DNA from: Microbacterium sp. STN6
GTDB taxonomy: Bacteria > Actinomycetota > Actinomycetes > Actinomycetales > Microbacteriaceae
Reading direction: 5' to 3'
Length of the DNA: 64,000 nt
Assembly: GCF_026410545.1 (NCBI RefSeq)
Contig: NZ_JAPMIT010000001.1
Location: forward strand, 1,116,001 to 1,180,000
Shown: positions 51,825 to 61,360 of the stretch, piece after piece
Numbering within the stretch: the first letter of the stretch is position 1
How the letters are laid out: each line of letters starts with the position of its first letter
Program-made: the position numbers and the translations under genes
The notes under the pieces: model-generated
What the model saw: only the letters and a program-made list of their open reading frames with translations
What the model was told of the DNA's origin: nothing
The model's database searches: none

Positions 51825-52772
51825 TCAGCCGGCGTGAGGGGTGAGGCCGACCGCCGCCAGCATGTCGGCGAGCACGGCATCCTCGTCTGGCAGCGGGGCG
51901 AGCGGATCGCCGTTCACGAAGACGCGCACCTGAAGAAGGGCCTGGTGCGTCAACATGGCGAGACCCGAGAGCACGCGGCCGCCGACCTCTGCCCATGCGA
52001 GAGCGAGCTCGCTCGGCCATGGGTCGTACGCCACGTCGAGCAGCAGGGCGTGCCGTCTCGTCGAGGCGGTGAAGAGCGCTCCGGTGCGCGTGCCGCCCGG
52101 CAGCGTGCTGATCACGACATCGGGAACCGCCAGGGTGCGGTCGGCGATGCCGATGGGGCGGATCGCCACACCCATTCCGAGGGAATGCGCCAGGGGCTCC
52201 AGCCAGACGGCCCGCTCGAGCGAGCGCACCGAGAGCATGACCTGCTCGGCGCCGAGCTCCGCGGCGGCCATGACGGCGGATGCCGCGGTGGCTCCGCCGC
52301 CGAGAATGTGCACGTACCGGGCGGCGCCGACGTCGGCGGCGGCCAGCGCGCGCACGATGCCGGCGACGTCGGTGTTGAATCCGCGAAGCACGCGCCCCGA
52401 GACCGGGGCCGCGGGCCCCGCGGCCCCGGCATCCGCGTCGCCTGGGGCCTCGTCGAAGAGCAGGGTGTTCGCGGTGCCCGTGACGGTGGCGACCTGATCG
52501 GCGTGCTCGAGCAGCGGCATCACGGCCTTCTTCAGCGGCATGGTCAGCGACAGGCCGCGCCACTCGGGGCCGCATGAGTCGATAAACGACGCGAGCTGCT
52601 CCTCGCGCACATCTGCGGTCTCATACCTCATGTCGAGACCGAGTCTGGCGTAGGCGGCGTCGTGCAGCGCCGGGGACTGCGAATGCGCGATGGGAGAACC
52701 GAGCACCGCCAGGCGCCGCTGGCCGGACGCGCTCTGCGGGCCTTCGGACGCCTGTTCAGCGATATCAGCCAT
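51825..52772 (-). CDS. aroE: Shikimate dehydrogenase
   Basis: A 315-residue NADP(H)-dependent enzyme, somewhat longer than the usual ~275. Seen: [17 protein letters not shown] for substrate, the catalytic Lys in LTMPLKK, and GFNTDVAG before the nucleotide-binding half, whose HILGGGATA is the dinucleotide loop. A Gly/Ala/Pro insert lies in front of GFNTD. ATG 52772 overlaps the end of mltG by 8 bp. Confidence 0.95.
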   Translation of the reverse strand: MADIAEQASEGPQSASGQRRLAVLGSPIAHSQSPALHDAAYARLGLDMRYETADVREEQLASFIDSCGPEWRGLSLTMPLKKAVMPLLEHADQVATVTGTANTLLFDEAPGDADAGAAGPAAPVSGRVLRGFNTDVAGIVRALAAADVGAARYVHILGGGATAASAVMAAAELGAEQVMLSVRSLERAVWLEPLAHSLGMGVAIRPIGIADRTLAVPDVVISTLPGGTRTGALFTASTRRHALLLDVAYDPWPSELALAWAEVGGRVLSGLAMLTHQALLQVRVFVNGDPLAPLPDEDAVLADMLAAVGLTPHAG

Positions 52773-54087
52773 AGTTGGGGTGGTCCCTCATCCACTGCTG
52801 CCACTTCTTGACCGCAGCCTCGTGCTCGGCGTTCGTCGTGGAGAAGATCGTCTCGCCGGTCTCGAGGTTCCACGTCACGAAGAACATCCACGGGCCATCC
52901 GCGGGGTGCAGCGCGGCGTTGATGGCCACATCGCCCGGATTCGAAATGGGGCCGGGCGGCAGGCCCGCGTGCTGGTACGTGTTGTACGGGTTGGATGCGT
53001 CAGCACGCTCGGCGTTCGTCGTCGTCACCCGATCGGTGTGTCCGGTGCCGTACGCCACGGTGGCATCGGACTGCAGCTTCCAGCCCTGGTCGAGCCGGTT
53101 GTAGAAGACCCGTGCGACCTTCGGATAGTCGGCGGCGAGGCCGGCCTCGCGCTGCACAAGGGAGGCCATGACCACGATGTTCCAGCGGTCCGCCGGGGCG
53201 ACGCCCGCCGCATCGAGCGCCTGGAACATGCGGTCGACGAGCGTCTTGATGACCTCGGGCGCCGTCACGCCCGGACTGAAGCGATACGTGGCGGGGAACA
53301 GGAAGCCCTCGAGCGTCTTCGCCTCGGGCGGCACACCGTACGCGGCCACGTCGTCCGCCGCCTTCTGCAGGTCGGCGCGAGGAAGCTTGGTCGCTGTCGC
53401 CAGGATGCCGAGCACGTCCTTCTCGGCCGTGCCCTCGGGAATGACCGCCGTCATCTCCACCTTGTTCGCCGGGTCCTCGAGCGCGGCGAGGGCCGCTTTG
53501 GCGCTCATCTTCTTCGCCAGCTTGTACGCGCCCGGCTGGAACACGGGTGAGGGCTGGGTCTTCACGAGCAGCGAATAGAACGCCTCGTAGCTCTTCGTCA
53601 CGCCGGCCTTGTGCAGCGTCGAGGCGACGTCGGCGCCGATGTCGCCGCTCTTGATCGTCACAAGCACCTGGCCGGAGCCGGAGCCCTTGTAGTCGTTCGG
53701 CTCCATGGTGGCGAACAGTCGGCTCACCTGCGGCTGGAAGATCGCGTACGCGCCGCCGACGAGGCCGCCGAGGATCGCGATCACGATGAGCGTGACCCAC
53801 AGGCCCTTGAGGCTGCGCCGTCGCTTCTGCCGCTCGCGAGACGGGTATTGCTGCTGCCGCCATTCAAGGCTGGGACCGGCGGGCGCCTGAGGGTCGTCTG
53901 CCTCGCCCGGAACGCTGGTGGGCTCGTCGTCGCGCCTGGCGAACCAGTCCGCGGGGACCACGCCGGGCGGCTGCTCGCTTGCCGGCCGCGCGTCCGCGGT
54001 CTCCGCACCCTCCAGACTCTTGCGCTCGGCCTCGCGTGCCTCGCGTCGCGTGAGGGGGCGCTCGCTCGCGTCGCCTGGCGAGGGCAT
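52765..54087 (-). CDS. mltG: Endolytic murein transglycosylase
   Basis: About 440 residues: a charged cytoplasmic tail of about 95 residues, one membrane helix (about 96-117) and an extracytoplasmic YceG-type domain. The catalytic Glu is in SLVQREAGL, and the substrate groove shows LQSDATVAYG and NTYQHAGLPPGPISNPG. MltG cuts nascent glycan strands and sets their length. Two starts are possible: ATG 54087 with AGGA eight bases upstream (preferred), or GTG 54117, which would overlap the ruvX stop as GTGA. Confidence 0.94.
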   Translation of the reverse strand: MPSPGDASERPLTRREAREAERKSLEGAETADARPASEQPPGVVPADWFARRDDEPTSVPGEADDPQAPAGPSLEWRQQQYPSRERQKRRRSLKGLWVTLIVIAILGGLVGGAYAIFQPQVSRLFATMEPNDYKGSGSGQVLVTIKSGDIGADVASTLHKAGVTKSYEAFYSLLVKTQPSPVFQPGAYKLAKKMSAKAALAALEDPANKVEMTAVIPEGTAEKDVLGILATATKLPRADLQKAADDVAAYGVPPEAKTLEGFLFPATYRFSPGVTAPEVIKTLVDRMFQALDAAGVAPADRWNIVVMASLVQREAGLAADYPKVARVFYNRLDQGWKLQSDATVAYGTGHTDRVTTTNAERADASNPYNTYQHAGLPPGPISNPGDVAINAALHPADGPWMFFVTWNLETGETIFSTTNAEHEAAVKKWQQWMRDHPNYG

Positions 54088-54113
54088 GTCGGATCCTGGT
54101 TTCTCCGGCACGA

Positions 54114-54581
54114 TCACAATCCAATGTTCGGTGTCACGGGCGTGCCCGGCGGGTTGCCCGAGGAACGCTCCGAGTCGAGCGCGTGCTGCAAAATTACCGT
54201 GGCGGCCGCCTGGTCCACCACCTGGCGCTGTGCCTTGGCGCGCTTTCCGCCCGCGTACAGGGCGGTGCTCGCCGACACCGTCGAGAGCCGCTCGTCAACG
54301 AGACGGACGGGCACAGCGGATGCCGCGGCCAGCCGGTGCGCGAACGCCACCGCATCCGCGGTCGACGCCGTGCTGCGCCCCGACAGCGCGAGCGGATGCC
54401 CCACCACGATCTCGGCGGCCTCGTACTCCTCGACGAGGGCGAGGATGCGCGTCACATCGCTGTCGTCATCGGCCCGGCGCACCGTCTCGATGGGCAGAGC
54501 GAGCATGCCCTGAGGGTCGCTGCGGCTGACGCCGATGCGCACCGTGCCCACATCGATGCCGAGCCGCGTCCCGTTCCGCAT
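54114..54581 (-). CDS. ruvX: Putative pre-16S rRNA nuclease / Holliday junction resolvase (YqgF/RuvX)
   Basis: A 155-residue RNase H-fold nuclease. The acidic active-site motif LGIDVGTVRIGVS and the DERLSTVSA motif are present, along with VVGHPLALSG. The family is named for Holliday junction cutting, but in E. coli it processes the 5' end of 16S rRNA. ATG 54581 starts 13 bp after alaS. Confidence 0.95.
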   Translation of the reverse strand: MRNGTRLGIDVGTVRIGVSRSDPQGMLALPIETVRRADDDSDVTRILALVEEYEAAEIVVGHPLALSGRSTASTADAVAFAHRLAAASAVPVRLVDERLSTVSASTALYAGGKRAKAQRQVVDQAAATVILQHALDSERSSGNPPGTPVTPNIGL

Positions 54582-54594
54582 TCGCCTGCTCTCG

Positions 54595-57252
54595 CTACCC
54601 GCCGACGGCCTCGGCGACGGCAGCCAGGGCCGTGCCGATGGCGTTGACGTCGGTTCCGCCACCCTGCGCCAGGTCGTCCTTGCCGCCGCCGCCTCCGCCG
54701 AGGCGCGCCGCGGCAAGCCTGACGAGCGCGCCGGCGCGCGAGCCCGCCTGACGCGCGGCATCGTTGGTGGCGACGATCACGACGGGCCGGTCCGATACGC
54801 GCGCCGCGAGGGCGACAACGGCCGCGTCGGAGCTGAGGCGCTCGCGCACGCTCGTCACGAGCATGCGCAGCTCATCGGCGCTCGAGAGCGTGCCTGCGTC
54901 TGCGGCGACGAACGTGACGCTGCCGCGGCGCTCCGCCTTGGCCACCAGCTCGGGAACACGATCGAGCACGGCCCGCGCCTCGAACGCCGCGATCTTCTTC
55001 TCTGCGGCCTTGAGGCTTGCCATGAGGTCGGCCACGCGCTGCGGCAGCTGCTCCCGGGGGGTCTTCAGGGTTCCGGTCAGCTGGGAGACGATGGTGCGCT
55101 CGGTGGCGAGGTCGCGGAAGGCGTCGACGCCCACGAGCGACTCGACGCGCCGGTTCGTCGAGCCGACGGACGACTCGCTGATGAGGTTGATGATGCCGAC
55201 CTCCGAACTCGTCGAGACGTGCGTGCCCGCGCACAGCTCCCGCGACCATGGGCCGCCGATGTCGACCATGCGCACGGTGTCTCCGTACTTCTCGCCGAAC
55301 AGCGCCATCGCGCCCATCGACTTCGCCTCGGCGATCGGAAGCTCGCGCGTGACCACCTCGAGATTGTCGCGGATGGCGTTGTTCGCGATCTCCTCGATCT
55401 CGCCGCGCGTGTCGCTCGAGAGCGCGTGGTTCCACGAGAAGTCGAGCCTGAGGTAGCCCGCCTTGTTGTACGAACCGGACTGGTGCGCCTGCGGGCCGAG
55501 AACCTGGCGCAGGGCGGCGTGGATGAGGTGGGTTCCGGAATGCGCCTGGCGGGCGCCGCGACGGTAGGCCGCGTCGACGACGCTCGTGGCGGGGGCATCG
55601 ACGCTGACCTCGCCGTTTGTGACCCGCACCGTGTGGCTGATGAGACCCTTGATGGGCTTCTGCACGTCGAGAACGTCGAGCTCGTACGAGGGGCCGACGA
55701 TGCGGCCCGCGTCTGCGTCCTGCCCACCGGATTCCGCATAGAGGGCGGTGTCGGCCAGGATCACCTCGGCCACGTCCCCCACCGAGGCGGAGCGCACGGA
55801 CTGGCCGTCGACGATGATGCCGAGCACGCGAGACTCGGTTTGCAGCTCGGTGTATCCCGTGAAGTTCGTCTCGCCGAGGGAGCGGAACGCGCTGTAGACG
55901 GAGAGGTCGGCCAGCGCCGTCTTCTTCGCCTTCGCGTCGGCCTTGGCGCGGGCGCGCTGCTCGGCCATGAGCGTGTCGAAGGCCCCGCGGTCGACCGAGA
56001 GCCCGGCCTCCTCGGCCATTTCGAGCGTCAGGTCGATCGGGAAGCCGTACGTGTCATGCAGCAGGAACGCGGTGTCGCCGCCGAGCCTCGTGCCGCCCGC
56101 AGAGCGCGTCTTCTCCACCGCGAGGTCGAGGATGTCTGTTCCTCCGGCGAGGGTGCGCAGGAACGACTCCTCCTCGGCGTATGCCAGGCGGGAGACGCGG
56201 TCGAACTCCGCCGCGACATCGGGGTAGGCCGTACTCATGGCATCCCGCGAGAGGGTGAAGAGTTCCGGGAACGTCGCACCGGCTACCCCGAGCAGGCGCA
56301 TGCTGCGCACCGTGCGACGAAGTAGGCGGCGCAGGATGTAGCCACGACCCTCGTTCGACGGGGTGACCCCGTCGACCATGAGCATGAGAGCGCTGCGCAC
56401 ATGGTCGGCGACCACGCGCAGTCGCACGTCGTCTTCGTGCACCGCCCCGTACGTCTTGCCCGCCAGGGCCGCCGCCCGGTCGAGGACCGGCCGCACCTGG
56501 TCGATCTCGTACATGTTCTCGACGCCCTGCTTCAGGAAGGCGACACGCTCGAGGCCCATGCCGGTGTCGATGTTGCGCTTGGGCAGGTCGCCGAGAATCT
56601 CGAAGTCGTCCTTGCCGTTGCCCTCGCCACGCAGGTACTGCATGAAGACGAGGTTCCAGATCTCGACGTAGCGGTCGTCGTCGGTCGCCGGTCCACCGTC
56701 GCGGCCGTAGGCCGGACCACGGTCGAAGAAGATCTCGGAGCACGGGCCGGCAGGTCCCGGTTGCCCGGTCGACCAGTAGTTGGTATCCATCCCGAGGCCC
56801 TGGATGCGCTCGTCGGGCAGTGACGAGACGCGGCGCCAGATCTCGCGCGCCTCGTCGTCGTCGCGGTACACCGTGACCCAGAGATCCTTCGGATCGAAGC
56901 CGAGCCCACCGGCATCCTCGCTTGAGGTCAGCAGTTGCCACGCGAACGTGATGGCCGCTTCCTTGAAGTAGTCGCCGAACGAGAAGTTGCCGCACATCTG
57001 AAAGAACGTGCCGTGCCTCGGAGTCTTGCCGACCTCGTCGATGTCGTTGGTCCTGATGCACTTCTGCACGCTCGTGGCCCGCGGGTACGGTGCGGGAACC
57101 AGCCCCGTGAGATACGGAACGAACGGCACCATGCCGGCGACCGTGAAGAGCAGCGACGGGTCATCGCTGACGAGCGAGGCGGAGGGGACGACGGTGTGGC
57201 CGCGCTCGGCGAAGAACGCAAGCCAGCGCCTGTGGATTTCGGCAGTCTGCAT
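54595..57252 (-). CDS. alaS: Alanyl-tRNA synthetase
   Basis: A full-length 885-residue class II synthetase. Order: aminoacylation core (VQKCIRTNDIDEVGK, HGTFFQMCGNFSFGDYFK), tRNA recognition helices, editing domain with the zinc ligands in SGTHLIHAAL and CAGTHV, and a C-terminal DHHA1 part with a glycine-rich GGGGGGKDDLAQGGG-type segment. It follows the small gene at 57303 by 50 bp. Confidence 0.98.
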   Translation of the reverse strand: MQTAEIHRRWLAFFAERGHTVVPSASLVSDDPSLLFTVAGMVPFVPYLTGLVPAPYPRATSVQKCIRTNDIDEVGKTPRHGTFFQMCGNFSFGDYFKEAAITFAWQLLTSSEDAGGLGFDPKDLWVTVYRDDDEAREIWRRVSSLPDERIQGLGMDTNYWSTGQPGPAGPCSEIFFDRGPAYGRDGGPATDDDRYVEIWNLVFMQYLRGEGNGKDDFEILGDLPKRNIDTGMGLERVAFLKQGVENMYEIDQVRPVLDRAAALAGKTYGAVHEDDVRLRVVADHVRSALMLMVDGVTPSNEGRGYILRRLLRRTVRSMRLLGVAGATFPELFTLSRDAMSTAYPDVAAEFDRVSRLAYAEEESFLRTLAGGTDILDLAVEKTRSAGGTRLGGDTAFLLHDTYGFPIDLTLEMAEEAGLSVDRGAFDTLMAEQRARAKADAKAKKTALADLSVYSAFRSLGETNFTGYTELQTESRVLGIIVDGQSVRSASVGDVAEVILADTALYAESGGQDADAGRIVGPSYELDVLDVQKPIKGLISHTVRVTNGEVSVDAPATSVVDAAYRRGARQAHSGTHLIHAALRQVLGPQAHQSGSYNKAGYLRLDFSWNHALSSDTRGEIEEIANNAIRDNLEVVTRELPIAEAKSMGAMALFGEKYGDTVRMVDIGGPWSRELCAGTHVSTSSEVGIINLISESSVGSTNRRVESLVGVDAFRDLATERTIVSQLTGTLKTPREQLPQRVADLMASLKAAEKKIAAFEARAVLDRVPELVAKAERRGSVTFVAADAGTLSSADELRMLVTSVRERLSSDAAVVALAARVSDRPVVIVATNDAARQAGSRAGALVRLAAARLGGGGGGKDDLAQGGGTDVNAIGTALAAVAEAVGG

Positions 57253-57302
57253 GAGGTCCTGAAAGAAGGGACTCGTCGTCGGGGACGGCGAGTCGGGCGG
57301 TG

Positions 57303-57521
57303 TCAGTTGGAGAGGTCGGAGATCGTCTCGGCCGCGTCATCGAGGGCGTCGCGCAGCTCGGCCTCGCGCTGGCGGTAGCCATCGCTCACGGCGGCACCGA
57401 ACTCGCGTGCCTTCCGGTCGATGTCGCTGAACAGCGCTCGCCCGCGAGGCGTCTGGTTGACCTTGTGCGCCACGACGAAGCCGACGGCGACGCCGACGAC
57501 CAGCCAGAGGAAACTCTTCAT
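57303..57521 (-). CDS. Small single-pass membrane protein of unknown function
   Basis: A 72-residue protein with an N-terminal membrane helix (about 2-19) and a charged, mostly helical remainder that may form a coiled coil (REAELRDALDDAAETI). Similar small proteins stand between the DUF948 gene and alaS in many actinobacteria, as here. ATG 57521. Function unknown. Confidence 0.82.
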   Translation of the reverse strand: MKSFLWLVVGVAVGFVVAHKVNQTPRGRALFSDIDRKAREFGAAVSDGYRQREAELRDALDDAAETISDLSN

Positions 57522-57587
57522 ACCTTCTTCTCCGTTACAAGGTGAATGTCGATCGCGTGCGAGCGAGGGAAAGCGTGAGCCCTCAGT

Positions 57588-57986
57588 TTAGTGGCTGCCA
57601 TCACGCGAACGCTTGGAGCCGGCAGGGCGCTTGCCGGCCGCGCCCGCGGCCTTGAAAGCGGCGCGGACCCCGGCTGAGAACCCGGCGAGTTTGATGAGCG
57701 GGCCGCCGACGGTGGCGGCGACGAGTGCCACGAGCGCCGAGACGTTCCCCGTGACCTCCTCGACGTGTCCCGTGATGGTATCGACACGCTTGAGCTGGGC
57801 GTCGGCGTCGCGGATCGTGCCGGCCGTCTCCTCGAGGATCGGGGCGAGGCCGTCGCTCGCCTCCCTGATCGCGGCGCGCGTCTCATCGAGTACGCGGCCG
57901 AGCTTGAGGAGCGGCACCGCGAGGAGCCCGACGAGAACGGCGAACACGAGCGCCGCGACAAGACCGGCGATGTCGGAGACGGACAT
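57588..57986 (-). CDS. DUF948 domain membrane protein
   Basis: A 132-residue protein: an N-terminal membrane helix (about 5-25), a heptad-like helical region (about 30-85), a second hydrophobic stretch and a basic tail (GKRPAGSKRSR). It matches the DUF948 family often next to alaS and rpsD. I chose ATG 57986 (MSVSDIAG), which has GGAAG nine bases upstream; the ATG at 58001 directly abuts its AAGGA and would start poorly. Related methyl-accepting-like helices suggest a structural role; function unknown. Confidence 0.88.
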   Translation of the reverse strand: MSVSDIAGLVAALVFAVLVGLLAVPLLKLGRVLDETRAAIREASDGLAPILEETAGTIRDADAQLKRVDTITGHVEEVTGNVSALVALVAATVGGPLIKLAGFSAGVRAAFKAAGAAGKRPAGSKRSRDGSH

Positions 57987-58052
57987 GCTGATCACTTCCA
58001 TTCCTTGTGAGGCATACACGTGTCGCCCGCGGGCGCCGTCTTAAACGGCGAA

Positions 58053-58080
58053 GAGCGGGCCACCCGAGGGTGACCCGCTC
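58053..58080 (-). terminator. Terminator of rpsD
   Basis: GAGCGGG and CACC (58053-58064) pair with GGTG and CCCGCTC (58069-58080) around a CGAG tetraloop, with a single mismatch (C60/A73), making an 11-bp stem on the minus strand, followed by TTCGCCGTTT. An outer repeat TAAACGGC (58042-58049) / GCCGTTTA (58098-58105) encloses it and overlaps the rpsD stop. Confidence 0.8.
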
Positions 58081-58102
58081 CAGCCTAGTTGAGCGTTGCC
58101 GT

Positions 58103-58732
58103 TTAGCGAGCCGCGTAGTACTCGACGACGAGCTGAACGTCGCACGTGACCGGCACCTCGGCGCGCTTGGGGCGACGCACGAGACGCGCGTGCAGCTTGT
58201 CGAGCTCCACATCGAGGTACGCGGGGACCTTCGGCAGCACCTCGGCGTGGCCGCCGGCGGCGGCGACCTGGAACGGCTCCGTGCCTTCGCTCTTCGGCTT
58301 CACGTGGATGAGCTGGCCCGGCTTCACGCGGAACGACGGGCGGTCGACAAGCTGGCCATCGACCAGAATGTGACGGTGCACGACCATCTGGCGGGCCTGC
58401 GCCGTGGTGCGGGCGAAGCCGGCGCGCAGCACGAGTGCGTCGAGACGCATCTCGAGCAGCTCGACCAGGTTCTCACCGGTCAGGCCGGCGGCACGACGGG
58501 ACTCCTGGAAGACGATCTTCAGCTGGGCCTCGCGGATGCCGTACTGGGCACGCAGGCGCTGCTTCTCGCGCAGGCGCACCGCGTAGTCGGAGTCGGCCTT
58601 GCGCTTGCTGCGACCGTGCTCGCCGGGGCCGTACGGGCGCTTCTCGAGGTACTTCGCCGCCTTGGGGGTCAGGGCGATGCCCAGTGACCGGGAGAGGCGG
58701 GTCTTGCTACGGGTACGTGACTTGGTGGACAA
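58103..58732 (-). CDS. rpsD: Small-subunit ribosomal protein S4
   Basis: A 209-residue S4. The N-terminal basic part SRTRSKTRLSRSLGIAL is followed by the S4 RNA-binding domain containing LEMRLDALVLRAGFA and ARQMVVHRHILVDG. S4 nucleates 16S assembly. The start is TTG 58732, with AAAGGA five bases upstream, giving STKSRTRSK as in relatives; the frame that begins at 58774 has no such support. The zinc-binding Cys of some S4 proteins is absent. It is a single gene, not in an rpoA cluster. Confidence 0.96.
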   Translation of the reverse strand: MSTKSRTRSKTRLSRSLGIALTPKAAKYLEKRPYGPGEHGRSKRKADSDYAVRLREKQRLRAQYGIREAQLKIVFQESRRAAGLTGENLVELLEMRLDALVLRAGFARTTAQARQMVVHRHILVDGQLVDRPSFRVKPGQLIHVKPKSEGTEPFQVAAAGGHAEVLPKVPAYLDVELDKLHARLVRRPKRAEVPVTCDVQLVVEYYAAR

Positions 58733-58737
58733 GTCTT

Positions 58738-58743
58738 TCCTTT
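58738..58743 (-). promoter_or_regulatory. Ribosome binding site fixing the rpsD TTG start
   Basis: AAAGGA, five bases before TTG 58732. Confidence 0.75.
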
Positions 58744-58853
58744 CGGTTGTCTCTCTAACAATGGAAGCAGGCATACAGAACGTCCTGCGAAGATTAGAGG
58801 GATGCTGCCACGGGCCACCCGGCTACAGGGCGGGCCCAGTTGGAACCGGATGT

Positions 58854-58915
58854 CGACGCAGCCGCACGCGACACCCACTCCTAGGCCCATACACTCTAGC
58901 AGATTGGCTGCGTCG
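58854..58915. repeat. 10-bp inverted repeat between rarA and rpsD
   Basis: CGACGCAGCC (58854-58863) and GGCTGCGTCG (58906-58915) are perfect inverted copies 42 bases apart, beginning right after the rarA stop codon. The spacer holds a TGCTAGAGT extended -10-like element on the minus strand (58890s) and a CCTAGG palindrome. It could end rarA transcripts or flank the rpsD promoter. Confidence 0.6.
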
Positions 58916-60319
58916 CTACTCGCCTCTCACGATGCGCCGTAGCTTGGCCAGGCGTGCCGAGACGTCCCGCTCGTTCCCATGCTCCGTTGGCGAGTAGTAC
59001 GTTGTGCCGTCGAGCTCGTCCGGCAGGTAATCCTGCCGCAGCACGCCGAGTGCGTCGTCGTGCGGATACCGGTACCCCTTGCCGTGACCGAGCCGCTTCG
59101 CGCCGGGGTAGTGCGCGTCACGCAGGTGCTTCGGGACCCGCCCGATCTTGCCGGCGCGCACGTCGGCAAGCGCCGCATCCAGCGCCATGTACGCAGCATT
59201 CGACTTCGGTGCCGTCGCCAGATGCACGACGGCCTGGGCCAGAGGGATGCGCCCTTCTGGCATGCCGATGAGTTGCACGGCGTCGGCAGCCGCGACGGCG
59301 ATCGTGAGAGCCTGGGGGTCGGCCATCCCGATGTCCTCTGACGCGAGCACGATGATGCGGCGTGCGATGAAGCGCGGGTCCTCCCCCGCCTCGATCATGC
59401 GCGCAAGGTAGTGCAGCGCCGCATCGACATCCGACCCGCGCACCGACTTGATGAAGGCGCTGATGACGTCGTAGTGCTCGTCACCGTTGCGGTCGTAGCG
59501 CAGCAGGGCGCGATCGACCGCGAGAGCGACGAGTTCGGCCGTGATGGCCGGATGCACGGGGCGTGCCTCATCCTCATCCTCTACCTCGTCCCCGTTCCCG
59601 TTCCCGTCCTCTTGTGCGGGCTTGTCGTCCGACGCGGCAGCCGACGAGGCGGAGACGGCCGCCGCCTCGAGAGCGGTGAGCGCGCGCCTCGCATCGCCCG
59701 ACGCGAGGCGGATGAGCACGGCGCGGGCGTCATCCGCAAGTTCGAAACGACCGTCGAGGCCGCGCTCGTCGATGAGTGCCCGGTCGATGAGAATGCCGAG
59801 GTCGTCGTCGCTGAGGGGCTCAAGCGTGAGCAGCAGGGAACGCGACAGGAGCGGCGCGATGACCGAGAATGACGGGTTCTCGGTGGTCGCGGCGACCAGG
59901 ATGACCCAGCCGTTCTCGACGCCCGGCAGCAGCGCGTCCTGCTGCGCCTTGGTGAAGCGATGGATCTCGTCGAGAAAGAGGACCGTGGAGATGCCGTAGA
60001 GGTCGCGGCTCGACAGCGCCTCCTCCATGACCTGGCGCACGTCGCGTACGCCCGCAGAGACGGCGGAGAGCTCGACGAACCGGCGCCCGGATGAGTGCGC
60101 GATGGCCTGTGCGAGTGTGGTCTTGCCCGTGCCGGGCGGGCCCCAGAGAATGACGGAGACCGAGCCACGCTCCCCCGTCTTGTCTGCCGCCAGGCTGACG
60201 AGCGGCGAGCCCGGGGTCAGCAGGTGGCGCTGGCCAGCCACCTCGTCGAGGCTGCGCGGGCGCATGCGCACGGCCAGCGGGGTGGCGCCGGAATGAAGGC
60301 CCGGCTGTGCAGGGACCAT
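58916..60319 (-). CDS. rarA: Replication-associated recombination protein A (RarA/MgsA)
   Basis: A 467-residue AAA+ protein of the clamp-loader group acting at stalled forks. Walker A GPPGTGKT at 60-67, Walker B LFLDEIHR at 114-121, arginine-finger region near LLSRSLLL, then the C-terminal tetramerisation domain with [22 protein letters not shown]. An acidic/Asn-Gly insert at 222-255 breaks the fold between the AAA+ core and that domain. I use ATG 60319 because the family begins there; the same frame stays open for 777 codons further upstream but only as antisense of two real genes. Confidence 0.96.
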   Translation of the reverse strand: MVPAQPGLHSGATPLAVRMRPRSLDEVAGQRHLLTPGSPLVSLAADKTGERGSVSVILWGPPGTGKTTLAQAIAHSSGRRFVELSAVSAGVRDVRQVMEEALSSRDLYGISTVLFLDEIHRFTKAQQDALLPGVENGWVILVAATTENPSFSVIAPLLSRSLLLTLEPLSDDDLGILIDRALIDERGLDGRFELADDARAVLIRLASGDARRALTALEAAAVSASSAAASDDKPAQEDGNGNGDEVEDEDEARPVHPAITAELVALAVDRALLRYDRNGDEHYDVISAFIKSVRGSDVDAALHYLARMIEAGEDPRFIARRIIVLASEDIGMADPQALTIAVAAADAVQLIGMPEGRIPLAQAVVHLATAPKSNAAYMALDAALADVRAGKIGRVPKHLRDAHYPGAKRLGHGKGYRYPHDDALGVLRQDYLPDELDGTTYYSPTEHGNERDVSARLAKLRRIVRGE

Positions 60320-60358
60320 GCTGAAAGCGTACCGGCGCGGTGCGAGGCCGCACGCCGT

Positions 60359-60387
60359 TTTGCGCCCATAGGGTGTTTGCGTAGAGT
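60359..60387 (+). promoter_or_regulatory. Candidate promoter of the cyclophilin gene
   Basis: TTGCGC (60359-60364), a 17-base spacer and TAGAGT (60382-60387). If correct, transcription would begin within the left arm of the 60390-60425 hairpin. Confidence 0.35.
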
Positions 60388-60389
60388 CG

Positions 60390-60425
60390 AGAAGTCGAGC
60401 CCACCGCACAGCGGGCTCGACTTCT
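60390..60425. promoter_or_regulatory. Perfect 13-bp hairpin in the rarA/cyclophilin gap
   Basis: AGAAGTCGAGCCC (60390-60402) and GGGCTCGACTTCT (60413-60425) are perfect inverted copies with a 10-base loop. They lie 36 bases before the cyclophilin start and 70 bases from the divergent rarA start. No T-run follows. It could be an operator, a 5'-end stabiliser or an attenuator. Confidence 0.75.
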
Positions 60426-60460
60426 CTGCGCCGTAGCGACGCGCCCGATGGAGGACACAC

Positions 60461-61273
60461 GTGGCATCGAAGAATGCGAACGATCGAGAGGCTCGCGCGG
60501 CCAGGGAACGCCTGCGCGCGTACCAGGCGAGGCAGGCCGTTCACGAGCACACGGTGCGCCGCCGACGCCGAGACAACATCATCGCCGGCATCGGGATTGC
60601 GGTGATCGTGGTGCTCGCGGTCGCGACACAGCTTCTCTACTTCCAGGGCCCGGGGAAGGCCGCACCGCAGGCGGCCCCGAGCAGCACGCCGAGCCCGAGC
60701 GCCTCGTGCCCGCCCGCCGCTGATTCTGCGAACAAAGGGGACGTGCCCGCGGCATCCGTCTCCGAGTGCCGTACGTGGAGCGGAACGATGACGCTCAACG
60801 ACGTGAAGCTCGGCATCGCGCTCGACGGCGCGGCGGCGCCGCAGGCGGTCGCCTCCACCGTGTCGCTCGTGCAGAAGGGGTTCTACACGGGGCTCACCTG
60901 CCACCGGCTCACGAACGGCGGCTTCTACGTGCTGCAGTGCGGCGACCCGAACGGCAACGGCTCCGGCGGTCCGGGCTACAGCTACGGTCCGATCGAGAAC
61001 GCGCCGGCAGACAACGTGTACCCGGCCGGCACGATCGCCATGGCGCGCCAGGGCGGCGACGCGGCAAGCCAGGGCAGCCAGTTCTTCATCGTCTACAAGA
61101 AGACCACCATTCCCTCGGATGCGGCGGGCGGCTACACCGTCATCGGTCACGTCACGAGCGGGCTTGCCGACCTGACCTCGCAGATCACCGACAAGGGCGT
61201 CGTGCCGGGCACGTCGGCGAGTGACGGCGCACCGGTCGTACCGACGAAGATCACCTCGATAACACTTCAGTAG
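60461..61273 (+). CDS. Membrane-anchored cyclophilin peptidyl-prolyl isomerase
   Basis: A 270-residue protein with a basic cytoplasmic tail, one membrane helix (about 42-64), a Ser/Pro/Ala-rich linker and an extracytoplasmic cyclophilin domain. The cyclophilin core shows [37 protein letters not shown] and [11 protein letters not shown]. It speeds Pro isomerisation in exported proteins. The active-site Arg-Phe pair of classic cyclophilins is only partly kept (HRLTNG in place of HRVI), so catalysis may be altered. Start GTG 60461. Next gene is DUF349, same strand. Confidence 0.93.
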   Translation: MASKNANDREARAARERLRAYQARQAVHEHTVRRRRRDNIIAGIGIAVIVVLAVATQLLYFQGPGKAAPQAAPSSTPSPSASCPPAADSANKGDVPAASVSECRTWSGTMTLNDVKLGIALDGAAAPQAVASTVSLVQKGFYTGLTCHRLTNGGFYVLQCGDPNGNGSGGPGYSYGPIENAPADNVYPAGTIAMARQGGDAASQGSQFFIVYKKTTIPSDAAGGYTVIGHVTSGLADLTSQITDKGVVPGTSASDGAPVVPTKITSITLQ

Positions 61274-61360
61274 CCATGCGCGCGCGTCGGACGCGTGCAA
61301 TAGGCTGAAACGCGAACGTGCGGCTGCCAGGCGGGCCGCCGGTGGACAAGGTGAGTTCTT

